From positions 1-64,000 of the forward strand of contig CAMOZY010000005.1 of the NCBI GenBank assembly GCA_946631295.1: DNA of 64,000 nt, written 5' to 3'. The position numbers and the translations under genes are program-made. The notes beneath the pieces are model-generated. The model was not told the origin of the DNA and ran no database searches. It saw only the letters and a list, made by a program, of their open reading frames with translations. Each line of letters starts with the position of its first letter. Positions within the stretch are counted from its first letter, which is position 1. The stretch comes from an uncultured Lachnospiraceae bacterium (lineage in GTDB: Bacteria; Bacillota; Clostridia; Lachnospirales; Lachnospiraceae). Shown here piece by piece: positions 54,698 to 62,752 of the stretch.

Positions 54698-54726
54698 TTG
54701 ACGCCGCTATGCCTATATGCTAAAGT
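54698..54726 (+). promoter_or_regulatory. Promoter of rpmG-secE-nusG
   Basis: TTGACG (54698-54703), a 17-base spacer and TG-C-TAAAGT (54721-54726) form a strong extended promoter. The leader contains a GCTCAA/TTGAGC hairpin just before the ribosome site. The 54631-54690 part shows nothing else. Confidence 0.8.
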
Positions 54727-54792
54727 GACTAAGCGGCTGATGTTTAGGCCTATTTTTTTCGCTCAATATTTTGAGCAGGAAAGGAAAGATAT

Positions 54793-54942
54793 ATGCGTAC
54801 AAAGATCACACTTGCTTGCACCGAGTGCAAACAGCGCAACTACAACACTACCAAGGAAAAGAAGAACATGCCTGACCGCATGGAGATCAAGAAGTACTGC
54901 AGATTTTGCAAGAAGCACACACTTCACAAGGAAACAAAGTAA
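54793..54942 (+). CDS. rpmG: 50S ribosomal protein L33
   Basis: This 49-residue gene is the usual start of the secE-nusG region. It reads [20 protein letters not shown] and ends [10 protein letters not shown]. It is the zinc-binding form with two CxxC pairs (Cys9/Cys12 and Cys36/Cys39). AAGGA lies about 7 bases before the ATG. Confidence 0.93.
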   Translation: MRTKITLACTECKQRNYNTTKEKKNMPDRMEIKKYCRFCKKHTLHKETK

Positions 54943-54970
54943 TCCTGCATTACTTTAAGGAGAATAGCTG

Positions 54971-55189
54971 ATGGCAGATTCTAATAATAAGGAAAAGAAG
55001 ATCAGCTTCTGGAGCGGCGTGAAGGCAGAGTTTGGCAAGATCGTATGGCCGAACGGTAAGCAGGCCTTCAGGCAGTCTGTTGCTGTTATCCTGATCTCGG
55101 TTGTGGCCGGTATAATCATCGGTCTCATTGATGCTGCGGCTAAGAGCGGCGTTAACTGGATCACATCTTTTCAATCTTTAAATTTCTAA
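54971..55189 (+). CDS. secE: Preprotein translocase subunit SecE
   Basis: The 72-residue single-span protein has a charged N-terminus (FWSGVKAEFGKIVWPNGKQA, the conserved SecE motif) and one transmembrane helix (about 38-58, VAVILISVVAGIIIGLI). SecE clamps the SecY channel. AAGGAG precedes the ATG. It lies between rpmG and nusG, the standard order in Firmicutes. Confidence 0.94.
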   Translation: MADSNNKEKKISFWSGVKAEFGKIVWPNGKQAFRQSVAVILISVVAGIIIGLIDAAAKSGVNWITSFQSLNF

Positions 55190-55201
55190 GGAGGACCACA
55201 G

Positions 55202-55762
55202 ATGGGCGAAGCAGAAGCAAAATGGTATGTGGTCCATACTTATTCCGGCTATGAGAACAAAGTAAAGCTGGACCTTGAGAAGACCATTGCCAATAACAGT
55301 AAGATAGCTGACAAGATTCTTGGCGTCGAGGTTCCTACCGAAAGCGTTATCGAGGTAAAGGACGGCAAGAAGAAGGTTGTTGACCGTAAGATGTGCCCCG
55401 GCTATGTCATCGTCCACATGGAGATGAACGACAGCACATGGTATATCGTAAGAAATACCAGAGGCGTCACCGGATTCGTAGGTCCCGGAAGCAAGCCCGT
55501 GCCCCTTACCGAGGAGGAACTTATCAATCTTAAGATAGGTAAGCCCCAGCCCGGAGCAGGCACAGAGGAGAAGGCTCCCAAGAAGGATTACGGCATCAAG
55601 GTCGGAGATCTTATCGCAGTTGTTGACGGTACCTGGAGAGATACCGAGGGCAAGGCTCTTAAGATTGATGACAGTAAGCAGACAGTTACCATTAATGTCG
55701 AGATGTTCGGAAGAGAGACACCTCTCGAAGTTCCTCTCGATAAAGTAAGAAGAATGGGCTGA
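55202..55762 (+). CDS. nusG: Transcription termination/antitermination factor NusG
   Basis: The 186-residue protein has an NGN domain (about 4-115: WYVVHTYSGYENKVKLDLEK, CPGYVIVHMEM, NTRGVTGFVGPG) and a C-terminal KOW domain (about 135-186, KVGDLIAVVDGTWRDTEGKA). NusG binds RNA polymerase and modulates pausing and termination. AAGGAGG precedes the ATG. It directly follows secE and is upstream of rplK. Confidence 0.96.
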   Translation: MGEAEAKWYVVHTYSGYENKVKLDLEKTIANNSKIADKILGVEVPTESVIEVKDGKKKVVDRKMCPGYVIVHMEMNDSTWYIVRNTRGVTGFVGPGSKPVPLTEEELINLKIGKPQPGAGTEEKAPKKDYGIKVGDLIAVVDGTWRDTEGKALKIDDSKQTVTINVEMFGRETPLEVPLDKVRRMG

Positions 55763-55807
55763 TAAACGGTATTTCAGGGCAATGCCCTAAAATATAAATT
55801 TTTAAAC

Positions 55808-55858
55808 CAGTGGGAGTGTGCCTCCGGGCACGATCACCACGAACCCGGAGAAATCCGG
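55808..55858 (+). promoter_or_regulatory. rplK leader, putative L1-binding hairpin
   Basis: A long hairpin with GTGGGAG (55810-55816) and GATCACCAC (55832-55840) around a GTGCC/GGCAC stem resembles the ribosomal protein L1 target copied from 23S rRNA. In many bacteria it lets L1 repress the rplK-rplA mRNA. A second hairpin with a GAAA tetraloop (55845-55858) and an AGGAGG site follow. The L1 role is inferred from position and pattern. Confidence 0.55.
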
Positions 55859-55880
55859 TGAATAATCAGGAGGTGCCATT

Positions 55881-56306
55881 ATGGCAAAAAAAGTAGAAGG
55901 CTATATCAAGTTACAGATTCCGGCCGGCAAGGCAACACCCGCGCCCCCGGTAGGTCCTGCACTTGGACAGCATGGTGTTAATATCGTTGAGTTCACCAAG
56001 CAGTTCAACGCAAGAACCGCAGACAAGGGTGACACCATCATCCCTGTCGTCATCACAGTTTATGCAGACAGATCTTTCAGCTTCATCACCAAGACTCCCC
56101 CTGCTGCAGTTCTTATAAAGAAGGCAGCAAAGGTCCAGAAGGCTTCAGGCGTACCTAACAAGAACAAGGTAGGAAGCATCACCAAGGCTCAGGTCAGAGA
56201 GATCGCTGAGACCAAGATGCCCGACCTCAATGCAGCTTCCATCGAGGCAGCAATTAGCATGATCGAAGGTACCGCACGCAGCATGGGTATCACTATCAGT
56301 GAGTAA
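55881..56306 (+). CDS. rplK: 50S ribosomal protein L11
   Basis: The 141-residue protein fits L11 exactly: a Pro-rich N-terminal domain ([35 protein letters not shown]) and a C-terminal rRNA-binding domain ([20 protein letters not shown]). L11 forms the GTPase-associated center. CAGGAGG precedes the ATG, and rplA follows after 50 bases. Confidence 0.97.
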   Translation: MAKKVEGYIKLQIPAGKATPAPPVGPALGQHGVNIVEFTKQFNARTADKGDTIIPVVITVYADRSFSFITKTPPAAVLIKKAAKVQKASGVPNKNKVGSITKAQVREIAETKMPDLNAASIEAAISMIEGTARSMGITISE

Positions 56307-56356
56307 CACTTTGGGAGACAGGAAAACTGTCGATTGAACCTAGGAGGAAAATAATA

Positions 56357-57049
56357 ATGAAGCATGGCAAGAAATATTCAGAGGCAGCTAAGCTCGTCGA
56401 GCGCGGAACCTTCTATGATCCCGCTGACGCAGTAGCACTTGTTAAGAAGACTGCTTCCGCAAAATTTGATGAAACTGTAGAACTTCACATCCGCACAGGA
56501 TGCGACGGAAGACACGCTGATCAGCAGATCCGTGGTGCAGTAGTTCTCCCCAGCGGTACCGGTAAGGACGTTAAAGTACTTGTATTCGCTAAGGGTGATA
56601 AGCTGACCGAGGCTCAGAACGCTGGCGCTGATTTCGTTGGTGGCGAGGAACTCATTCCCAAGATCCAGAACGAGGGATGGTTCGAATTCGACGTTGTTGT
56701 TGCAACCCCTGACATGATGGGTGTTGTAGGACGTCTTGGTAAGGTTCTCGGACCTAAGGGCCTCATGCCCAACCCCAAGGCAGGAACCGTTACCATGGAT
56801 GTTACCAAGGCTATCGCCGATATCAAAGCAGGTAAGATCGAGTACAGACTCGACAAGGCTAACATCGTACATGTTCCCGTAGGAAAGGTTTCTTTCACCG
56901 AGGAGCAGCTTAAGGCTAACTACGATGCAGTTATCGATGCAGTTCTCAAGGCTAAGCCCAGCACCCTTAAGGGACAGTATCTCAAGAGCGTTACTCTTGC
57001 TACTACCATGGGCCCTGGCATCCACGTAACTACCGCTAAGTACTCATAA
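56357..57049 (+). CDS. rplA: 50S ribosomal protein L1
   Basis: The 230-residue protein has L1 motifs: [21 protein letters not shown] near the N-terminus, [36 protein letters not shown] and a final [10 protein letters not shown]1 builds the L1 stalk and, in many bacteria, represses its own mRNA; a matching hairpin lies before rplK. TAGGAGG precedes the ATG. Confidence 0.97.
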   Translation: MKHGKKYSEAAKLVERGTFYDPADAVALVKKTASAKFDETVELHIRTGCDGRHADQQIRGAVVLPSGTGKDVKVLVFAKGDKLTEAQNAGADFVGGEELIPKIQNEGWFEFDVVVATPDMMGVVGRLGKVLGPKGLMPNPKAGTVTMDVTKAIADIKAGKIEYRLDKANIVHVPVGKVSFTEEQLKANYDAVIDAVLKAKPSTLKGQYLKSVTLATTMGPGIHVTTAKYS

Positions 57050-57073
57050 TTCTTATCAATATTGAAATGGTCC

Positions 57074-57102
57074 TTGACACAGGGCAGACATTTATGTTAT
57101 CT
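57074..57102 (+). promoter_or_regulatory. Promoter of rplJ-rplL
   Basis: A perfect TTGACA (57074-57079), a 17-base spacer and TTATCT (57097-57102) begin transcription just ahead of the L10 leader, separate from the rplK-rplA unit. Confidence 0.8.
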
Positions 57103-57114
57103 TGTGCAAGGTCT

Positions 57115-57223
57115 AAATAAGCCGAAGACAGCAGGCATCGGGAAACCGTTGTAAGTCCAGCCGAGGTGATGACATTACGATTCATCTTCATCTCCCGTGT
57201 CTTCAGATACGGGAGATTTTTTT
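57115..57223 (+). ncRNA. L10 leader with attenuator terminator
   Basis: The segment GCCGAAGACAGCAGGCATCG (57121-57140) and the following Gly/Ala-codon-free stem AACCGTTGTAAGTCCAGCCG (about 57144-57163) match the conserved Firmicutes L10 leader, the mRNA target of L10-(L12)4. It ends in an intrinsic terminator: TCTCCCGT (57191-57198) pairs with ACGGGAGA (57209-57216), followed by TTTTTTT. Excess L10 complex should favour termination before rplJ. Confidence 0.85.
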
Positions 57224-57259
57224 CGGCCTCGTACTAAAAATCTAACAGGAGGTAAGAAA

Positions 57260-57811
57260 ATGGCAAAGATCGAAGAGAAGAAGCCGATCATTGAGGAGAT
57301 CAGTGAATACGTCAAGGACGCCCAGTCCGTTGTTGCGGTTGATTACCGCGGACTCACTGTTGCTCAGGATACCGAGCTTCGTAAGAGCCTTCGTGAAGCA
57401 GGAGTTGTGTACAAGGTTTACAAGAATACTTTCCTTACAAGAGCATTCGAGGGAACTGATTTCGCACAGCTTGACGGCGTTCTCGAAGGACCTACCGCAG
57501 TTGCTATCTCCAAGGATGATGCAACCGCACCTGCAAGAGTCATTGCAAAGTTCGCAAAGACTGCTCCCGCACTTGAGATCAAGGGCGGTGTCGTAGAAGG
57601 AAACTTCTATGATGCAACCGGAATGGCAGCAATTTCCCAGATCCCTTCAAAGGAAGAGCTCCTTTCCAAATTCCTTGGAAGCATTCAGAGCCCTATCACC
57701 AATTTTGCACGCTGCATCAAGCAGATCGCAGAAAAGGGTGGCGAAGGTGCTCCTGCAGCAGAAGCACCTGCTGAGGAAGCTCCCGCAGCTGAGGCTCCCG
57801 CAGAGGCATAA
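57260..57811 (+). CDS. rplJ: 50S ribosomal protein L10
   Basis: The 183-residue protein has the L10 N-terminal domain (AKIEEKKPIIEEISEYVK, VAVDYRGLTVAQDTELRK, YKVYKNTFLTRAF) and the C-terminal helix that carries L7/L12 dimers. Its extreme C-terminus is an Ala/Glu/Pro-rich repeat (AAEAPAEEAPAAEAPAEA). AGGAGG lies before ATG 57260; the open frame continues upstream into the leader but is not coding. Confidence 0.95.
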   Translation: MAKIEEKKPIIEEISEYVKDAQSVVAVDYRGLTVAQDTELRKSLREAGVVYKVYKNTFLTRAFEGTDFAQLDGVLEGPTAVAISKDDATAPARVIAKFAKTAPALEIKGGVVEGNFYDATGMAAISQIPSKEELLSKFLGSIQSPITNFARCIKQIAEKGGEGAPAAEAPAEEAPAAEAPAEA

Positions 57812-57865
57812 ACAGCTCTGCACTATCATTTAACAAGTAATCAATCTTTTATGGAGGAAATAAAA

Positions 57866-58237
57866 ATGGCTAAGTTATCTGCACAGGAAATTCTTGATGC
57901 AATTAAGGAGCTCAGCGTTCTTGAGCTCAATGATCTTGTAAAGGCTGTTGAGGATGAGTTCGGCGTATCCGCTGCAGCAGGTATGGTTGTAGCAGCAGGC
58001 CCCGCAGCAGGCCCTGTTGAGGAGAAGACCGAGTTCGACGTTGAGCTTACTGAAGCTGGCGCTGAGAAGGTTAAGGTTATCAAGGTTGTTCGTGAGATCA
58101 CCGGACTTGGACTTAAGGAAGCTAAGGACGCAGTTGAGGCTGCTCCCAAGGTTATCAAAGAGGCAGCTGCTAAGGCAGAGGCTGAGGAGATCAAGAAGAA
58201 GCTCGAGGAAGTTGGAGCTAAGGTTACTCTTAAGTAA
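57866..58237 (+). CDS. rplL: 50S ribosomal protein L7/L12
   Basis: The 123-residue protein has the N-terminal dimerization helices ([20 protein letters not shown]), an Ala/Gly-rich hinge (about 38-52) and the C-terminal factor-binding domain ([40 protein letters not shown]). It forms the flexible stalk that recruits translation factors. The start is ATG 57866, as TGGAGG is 7 bases upstream. A strong terminator follows. Confidence 0.97.
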   Translation: MAKLSAQEILDAIKELSVLELNDLVKAVEDEFGVSAAAGMVVAAGPAAGPVEEKTEFDVELTEAGAEKVKVIKVVREITGLGLKEAKDAVEAAPKVIKEAAAKAEAEEIKKKLEEVGAKVTLK

Positions 58238-58261
58238 TCCATTCTTTTTGAACACTGATGC

Positions 58262-58295
58262 GGGACGCTTATGCGTCCCGCTTTTTTATTTTCAA
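58262..58295 (+). terminator. Intrinsic terminator after rplL
   Basis: A perfect 9-bp GC stem GCGGGACGC (58262-58270) with GCGTCCCGC (58275-58283), a TTAT loop and then TTTTTTATTTT. Confidence 0.95.
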
Positions 58296-58390
58296 ATGTG
58301 ACTTTTTCAAAAAAAAATCCGTCTGTTACTGTGAAAAGACGCAATCGGTTTAAGAATTGTTTAATATCGTTTAAAAATCCCTTACTTTCC

Positions 58391-58446
58391 TTGCGTTTTA
58401 TACTTACTGTGTTATGATATCAAAGTATGGTTGCGAAAACGTTTTA
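58391..58446 (+). promoter_or_regulatory. Promoter of the ABC operon with downstream palindrome
   Basis: TTGCGT (58391-58396), a 16-base spacer and TATGAT (58413-58418) form the promoter. The palindrome GAAAACGTTTTA (58435-58446) lies about 10 bases after the start, where a LacI/CcpA-type repressor could block elongation. It is identical to the 12-mer before the pilin promoter. Confidence 0.6.
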
Positions 58447-58516
58447 ATTAACTAGATATAGTATTTGCTGAATTGCCGGGCTTATACCCCGGGCAGCACT
58501 CACAGAGGATTGATTG

Positions 58517-59458
58517 ATGGAAAAGCCTGTTATACAGGTCAAAAATTTATATAAGATATACCGCATCGGCGAAAACAAAGTACGCGCACTGAATGGCGTC
58601 GATTTTACCATAAAAAAAGGAGAGTTCTGCTGTATAGTGGGAACCTCCGGCTCCGGAAAATCAACACTGCTCAACATGATGGCGGGACTCGAACCCCCGA
58701 CCAAGGGACAGATAGTGATCGCCGGGGAACATATCGAGAAGAAGAACGAAAGCCAGCTCGTAATGTTCAGGCAGGCACATGTCGGATTTATCTTTCAGTC
58801 GTATAATCTGATGCCCAATCTGACCGCGATAGAAAATGTTGCATTACCGCTCACATTCCAGGGAGTTCCCAGGGAGATCCGGGAAAAGAGGGCCGCGAAG
58901 ATGCTCAGAATGGTCGGCCTCGGGAAGTTCATGGATCACAGGCCCGGTCAGATGTCCGGAGGTCAGCAGCAGAGAGTCGGAATTGCAAGGGCATTGGTTG
59001 TAAATCCTGAGATTGTTTTTGCGGATGAGCCCACCGGTAACCTTGATTCGAACACAACTCTCGAAGTGCTGAAACTCATGCAGAGGATCGTCCATGAAAA
59101 AGGCCAGACCATGGTAATGGTAACCCATGATAACTATCTGGCATCGTTCGGCGATAAGGTCATCCATATAAGAGATGGTAAGATAATCAAGGTTGAAGAA
59201 CATCCGGGTGGCGCAGCTGAGAGTATGGAAACCATGACATCGGATAACTTTCCGGGAGGTACGCTTGCAGTACCGGGTGAGACCATCAGCATCACTGATA
59301 CATCGCCACAGACCGTGCAGCAGCCGGCATATACAGCACAGCCCGATATGACTGCAGTACAGCAGCCGGTATATACGGCTGGGCCGGATATAAATACAGC
59401 ACAGCAACCGATTTATACAGTTCCGGGTGAGGAGAATAAGATAAATGAAAACGTATAA
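58517..59458 (+). CDS. MacB/LolD-type ABC transporter ATPase with repeat tail
   Basis: The 313-residue ATPase has Walker A GTSGSGKST (42-50), the Q-loop FIFQSYNLMPNLTA, the signature MSGGQQQRVGIARALV, Walker B EIVFADEPTGNLDS and the H-loop VTHD, matching the MacB/LolD branch. It is unusual in its C-terminus (about 230-313), where the motif QQPxYTAxPD recurs three times in a Pro/Thr/Gln-rich tail of unknown use. The start is ATG 58517 (AGAGGA 7 bases upstream), not the TTG at 58514. It overlaps the next gene by 14 bases. Confidence 0.92.
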   Translation: MEKPVIQVKNLYKIYRIGENKVRALNGVDFTIKKGEFCCIVGTSGSGKSTLLNMMAGLEPPTKGQIVIAGEHIEKKNESQLVMFRQAHVGFIFQSYNLMPNLTAIENVALPLTFQGVPREIREKRAAKMLRMVGLGKFMDHRPGQMSGGQQQRVGIARALVVNPEIVFADEPTGNLDSNTTLEVLKLMQRIVHEKGQTMVMVTHDNYLASFGDKVIHIRDGKIIKVEEHPGGAAESMETMTSDNFPGGTLAVPGETISITDTSPQTVQQPAYTAQPDMTAVQQPVYTAGPDINTAQQPIYTVPGEENKINENV

Positions 59459-61172
59459 CAGACTTTTTGCAAAAATAACAGCATTTTTCCTGGCAGTGAT
59501 AGTACTCCTGCTTGTTCCGGCTGCGCAGATGAATGTCCGCGCCGCTTCATTCAGTGATACATATCTGACATCCGGACACACCGGACTGGACATCATAGAC
59601 GATTCCGACAGACAGGCGGCTTACGGATTCCTTACCAATTACATGAACAATCTGATAACCGTCAATAATCCTTCTCAGGCTATCATCGACAGACTCAATG
59701 AAGTCTGGAAGGGTGCCAATACCTATATTGCTGGAACTGAAATAACTGTCTCAAGACTCATCGATTACTGCAACGAGACAGTTGCAAATTTCGATCTTGT
59801 CATGAAGGATCAGGTTGCGGTATCAGGAACCGAGGAATTCCTTTTCATAAGCACCAATTCCATTATCACTACCGCAAAATACGGTGAGTACACATATCTT
59901 ACACTGTCCATCATCAATCTCGGAAAAGCTGATGTTACGGATGTGATCATAACTCCTCACGAGAGCACCGATATCAACAAGTGGCCCTTCGAGATCACCA
60001 CTGCATCCAACGCACTTGTGATTCCAAAGATCTGTGCTTCATCCGATATTTACACAGCTCATGCTCTTGCACAGGAAGCAACCTGGATATTCCTTGTTTC
60101 CAAGGAAGCCAAGACCGGAACCTATCCTCTGACCTTCGATGTTCAGTATTACATGAACGGCGTGATCGCATCGACCGAGCTCACCACATATATCAATATA
60201 AACGGTGCACCCGGAGCCGGAACCCTTAACGACAGCGGACAGGATGACGGAAGAACCTCAACCCCCAGGATAATCGTTACAGGCTTCAGGACCGATCCCG
60301 AGGTTGTCTATGCGGGTGATACATTCAAACTTACGATAAATGTTCAGAACACATCCCTTTCAACAGCTGTTTCCAACATCCAGTTCGATCTGAAGGCAGC
60401 AAGCGAAGGAACCAACAGCGAGACAACTTATGAGGCATTCCTGCCCACATCCGGATCTGCCACCAAGTTCGTATCATCGATCCCTGCAGGCGCGACCGCA
60501 AGCATATCGATTGAAATGACCGCCCGCAGCGATCTGATGCAGAAGCCCTATGTCATCACTCTTAATGCAGCATATGAGGACAGCCAGAGAAATCCTTACA
60601 ACATGTCCTCCAACATTTCCATTCCCATCAAGCAGGAAGCAAGAGTTGACAGCGGTGAGGTTGAGATCCTTCCCGAATCCATTAATGTCGGCGGAAGCGC
60701 AAATATCATGTTCCCCGTCTACAATAAAGGAAAGACCACTCTTTACAATGTGCAGGTCGACTTTATCGGGGACAGCATTGAAGGCGGATCCACATTCCTC
60801 GGAAAACTTGAGCCCGGTGCTACCGGAAATGTCGATGCCATGGTAAACGGTATCGCACCCACCATGGACGACGGCATAATAATAGCTCAGATCTCATACG
60901 AAGACGAAGCAGGCAATGTATCCTATCTGGAAAAAGAAATCTCTCTTTACGTATTCGAGAATTATTATGAGGATCCCGGATATGAGGATCCCGGTTTTTA
61001 CTATGAAGATCCTGAGATGGATGAACCGCAGGGCGTTTTCTGGAAGCCGATAGTTATTACCATCGTAGTTGTTGTGATCATAGCCATCATTGTATGGAGG
61101 ATCATAGCTTCGAAGCGCAAGAAAAAGAGAATGCTCAAAGAACTTGATGACCTTGATGATGAAGAGATTTAA
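59445..61172 (+). CDS. Secreted membrane-anchored CARDB-like protein of the ABC operon
   Basis: The 575-residue protein has a signal peptide (about 8-35, ITAFFLAVIVLLLVPAA) and a C-terminal transmembrane helix (about 538-558, WKPIVITIVVVVIIAIIVW) with a basic then acidic tail. It should sit outside, anchored at its C-terminus. The middle contains at least two immunoglobulin-like CARDB/NEW3-type modules (GEYTYLTLSIINLGKADVTD, about 150; YAGDTFKLTINVQNTSLSTA, about 285) and a third near 410. It overlaps the ATPase by 14 bases and precedes the permease by 3, so it is probably the extracellular partner of the transporter, in the place of a MacA-type adaptor. Confidence 0.75.
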   Translation: MKTYNRLFAKITAFFLAVIVLLLVPAAQMNVRAASFSDTYLTSGHTGLDIIDDSDRQAAYGFLTNYMNNLITVNNPSQAIIDRLNEVWKGANTYIAGTEITVSRLIDYCNETVANFDLVMKDQVAVSGTEEFLFISTNSIITTAKYGEYTYLTLSIINLGKADVTDVIITPHESTDINKWPFEITTASNALVIPKICASSDIYTAHALAQEATWIFLVSKEAKTGTYPLTFDVQYYMNGVIASTELTTYININGAPGAGTLNDSGQDDGRTSTPRIIVTGFRTDPEVVYAGDTFKLTINVQNTSLSTAVSNIQFDLKAASEGTNSETTYEAFLPTSGSATKFVSSIPAGATASISIEMTARSDLMQKPYVITLNAAYEDSQRNPYNMSSNISIPIKQEARVDSGEVEILPESINVGGSANIMFPVYNKGKTTLYNVQVDFIGDSIEGGSTFLGKLEPGATGNVDAMVNGIAPTMDDGIIIAQISYEDEAGNVSYLEKEISLYVFENYYEDPGYEDPGFYYEDPEMDEPQGVFWKPIVITIVVVVIIAIIVWRIIASKRKKKRMLKELDDLDDEEI

Positions 61173-61175
61173 GCG

Positions 61176-62546
61176 ATGAAAGTATCCGACCTTCTCCGGA
61201 TGAGTCTGGAGAGTCTGTTCAAAAGAAAAGTGCGTACAATTCTGACTATCATGGGTGTCGTTATCGGAACGACATCCATAGTGGTCATGCTTTCTCTCGG
61301 ACTCGGAATGAAATCCGCTCTCATTACAGAGATGGAGTCGTGGGGAAGCCTGAGAACGATAGAAGTCAGTACCGCGGGCAGATATTATGACGATTCGTCC
61401 AATAATAAGGATCAGGAGGAACTTCGCCTCGACGATGAACTGGTCACTACGCTGAGTAACTTTGAACATGTCGAAAGTGTCGATCCTTTCCTTGATACTA
61501 ACGTTATCATCAAATGCGGTGTCTATGAAGGAAGTTTCCAGGTGCGTGGTGTTTCCCGTTCCTTTCTTGATGAAAAAAGGGATGAACTGAGTTCCGGAAC
61601 CATTCCTTCCGCCGATGGCGAGATAGAGTTTTTGTATGGCTGTAATATCATTACCGAGTTTATGAATTCCAAGACTAACAGATATGATTATTGGGAAAAC
61701 GGAGAACTTCCCAATATCGATCTTATGAATGATCCTCTGTATGTCATATTCGATACCGAGAAATATTACGCTTCGAAATACCCTTCAGGTGACGGACAGC
61801 CTGTCTCCAATCCCAAAAAATACATCGTGGCCACGGCCGGAGTTCTTGAAGGAATACCCGGAGAGACATGGAACGAAGATTGTTATACGATCTACTGCGA
61901 CATTGATATTCTTAAGGCACTCCTTCAGAGAGAGTTTAAGGGAAGAGTCATTCCCGGACAGCCCACACAGAAAAACGGCAAGCCTTATAAGGAATTATTC
62001 TATTCGACCGTCAATGTAAATGTCGATAATATGGATAATGTCACGGGAGTCCAGGAAATCATCAATAATATGGGCTACAGGACATACGCCAATGCGGAAT
62101 GGCTGGAGTCCGACATGAAGATGATGAACATCATACAGGCAGTGCTTGGCGGTATCGGGGGAATTTCGCTTTTTGTCGCTGCGATAGGTATTACCAATAC
62201 AATGATGATGTCCATTTATGAAAGAACCAAAGAGATCGGCATCATGAAGGTTATCGGATGCAGAATAAGGGATATCCAGATGCTGTTCCTCATAGAGGCA
62301 GGATATATAGGTTTCATTGGAGGCGGAATCGGAATACTATTATCATATGGCATTTCGTATGTGCTTAATAATGTACTGAATCTGGGACAGATGATGTACG
62401 ATGTTGAAACAAATATTTCCATAATCCCGCCTTGGCTTGCGCTTTTGTCCATCGTATTTGCGGCTATCATAGCAATGCTGGCCGGCTTCCTTCCTTCGAT
62501 AAGGGCCATGAAGCTCTCGCCTCTTGCTGCTATCAGGGCAGAATAA
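61176..62546 (+). CDS. MacB/FtsX-type ABC transporter permease
   Basis: The 456-residue permease has an N-terminal transmembrane helix (about 20-42, TILTIMGVVIGTTSIVVML). A large extracellular MacB-type domain follows (about 45-320). Three C-terminal helices of the FtsX domain (about 325-456) include IGITNTMMMSIYERTKEIGIMKVIG and ALLSIVFAAIIAMLAGFLPSIRA. MacB-type permeases use mechanotransmission rather than a channel. It lies 3 bases after the CARDB-like gene, completing a three-gene operon. The substrate is unknown; a peptide, antibiotic or lipid is possible. Confidence 0.9.
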   Translation: MKVSDLLRMSLESLFKRKVRTILTIMGVVIGTTSIVVMLSLGLGMKSALITEMESWGSLRTIEVSTAGRYYDDSSNNKDQEELRLDDELVTTLSNFEHVESVDPFLDTNVIIKCGVYEGSFQVRGVSRSFLDEKRDELSSGTIPSADGEIEFLYGCNIITEFMNSKTNRYDYWENGELPNIDLMNDPLYVIFDTEKYYASKYPSGDGQPVSNPKKYIVATAGVLEGIPGETWNEDCYTIYCDIDILKALLQREFKGRVIPGQPTQKNGKPYKELFYSTVNVNVDNMDNVTGVQEIINNMGYRTYANAEWLESDMKMMNIIQAVLGGIGGISLFVAAIGITNTMMMSIYERTKEIGIMKVIGCRIRDIQMLFLIEAGYIGFIGGGIGILLSYGISYVLNNVLNLGQMMYDVETNISIIPPWLALLSIVFAAIIAMLAGFLPSIRAMKLSPLAAIRAE

Positions 62547-62566
62547 CAATATATTTGTCTTCTTTC

Positions 62567-62600
62567 TTTTCCGGGGCTACAGGGCCCCGGAAAAATTATT
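62567..62600 (+). terminator. Intrinsic terminator after the ABC operon
   Basis: TTTTCCGGGG (62567-62576) pairs with CCCCGGAAAA (62585-62594), with one more C-G pair. The T-run after it is short (ATTATTT). Confidence 0.75.
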
Positions 62601-62621
62601 TCAGATCTTTTAAAATTCCCC

Positions 62622-62650
62622 TTGACCTGAAAAATTAATAATGATACTAT
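62622..62650 (+). promoter_or_regulatory. rpoB promoter
   Basis: TTGACC (62622-62627), a 17-base spacer and TACTAT (62645-62650) give a good promoter and a leader of about 95 bases with T-rich and repeated GCACGT sequence. rpoB therefore has its own promoter after the ABC genes. Confidence 0.8.
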
Positions 62651-62752
62651 GGATGATGCACGTTTCTGCGACGAGCTCTTTTTTTGCACGTCAAAATAAG
62701 AGAAGCGCATTAACCGGAAAAAGTCAACAGAAAGAACGGGGTGAAAGTGTCA

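Noticed and set aside
57197-57259. Extension of rplJ through the attenuator
   Set aside because: The in-frame upstream codons lie in the terminator stem and T-run of the L10 leader; AGGAGG and ATG 57260 fit.
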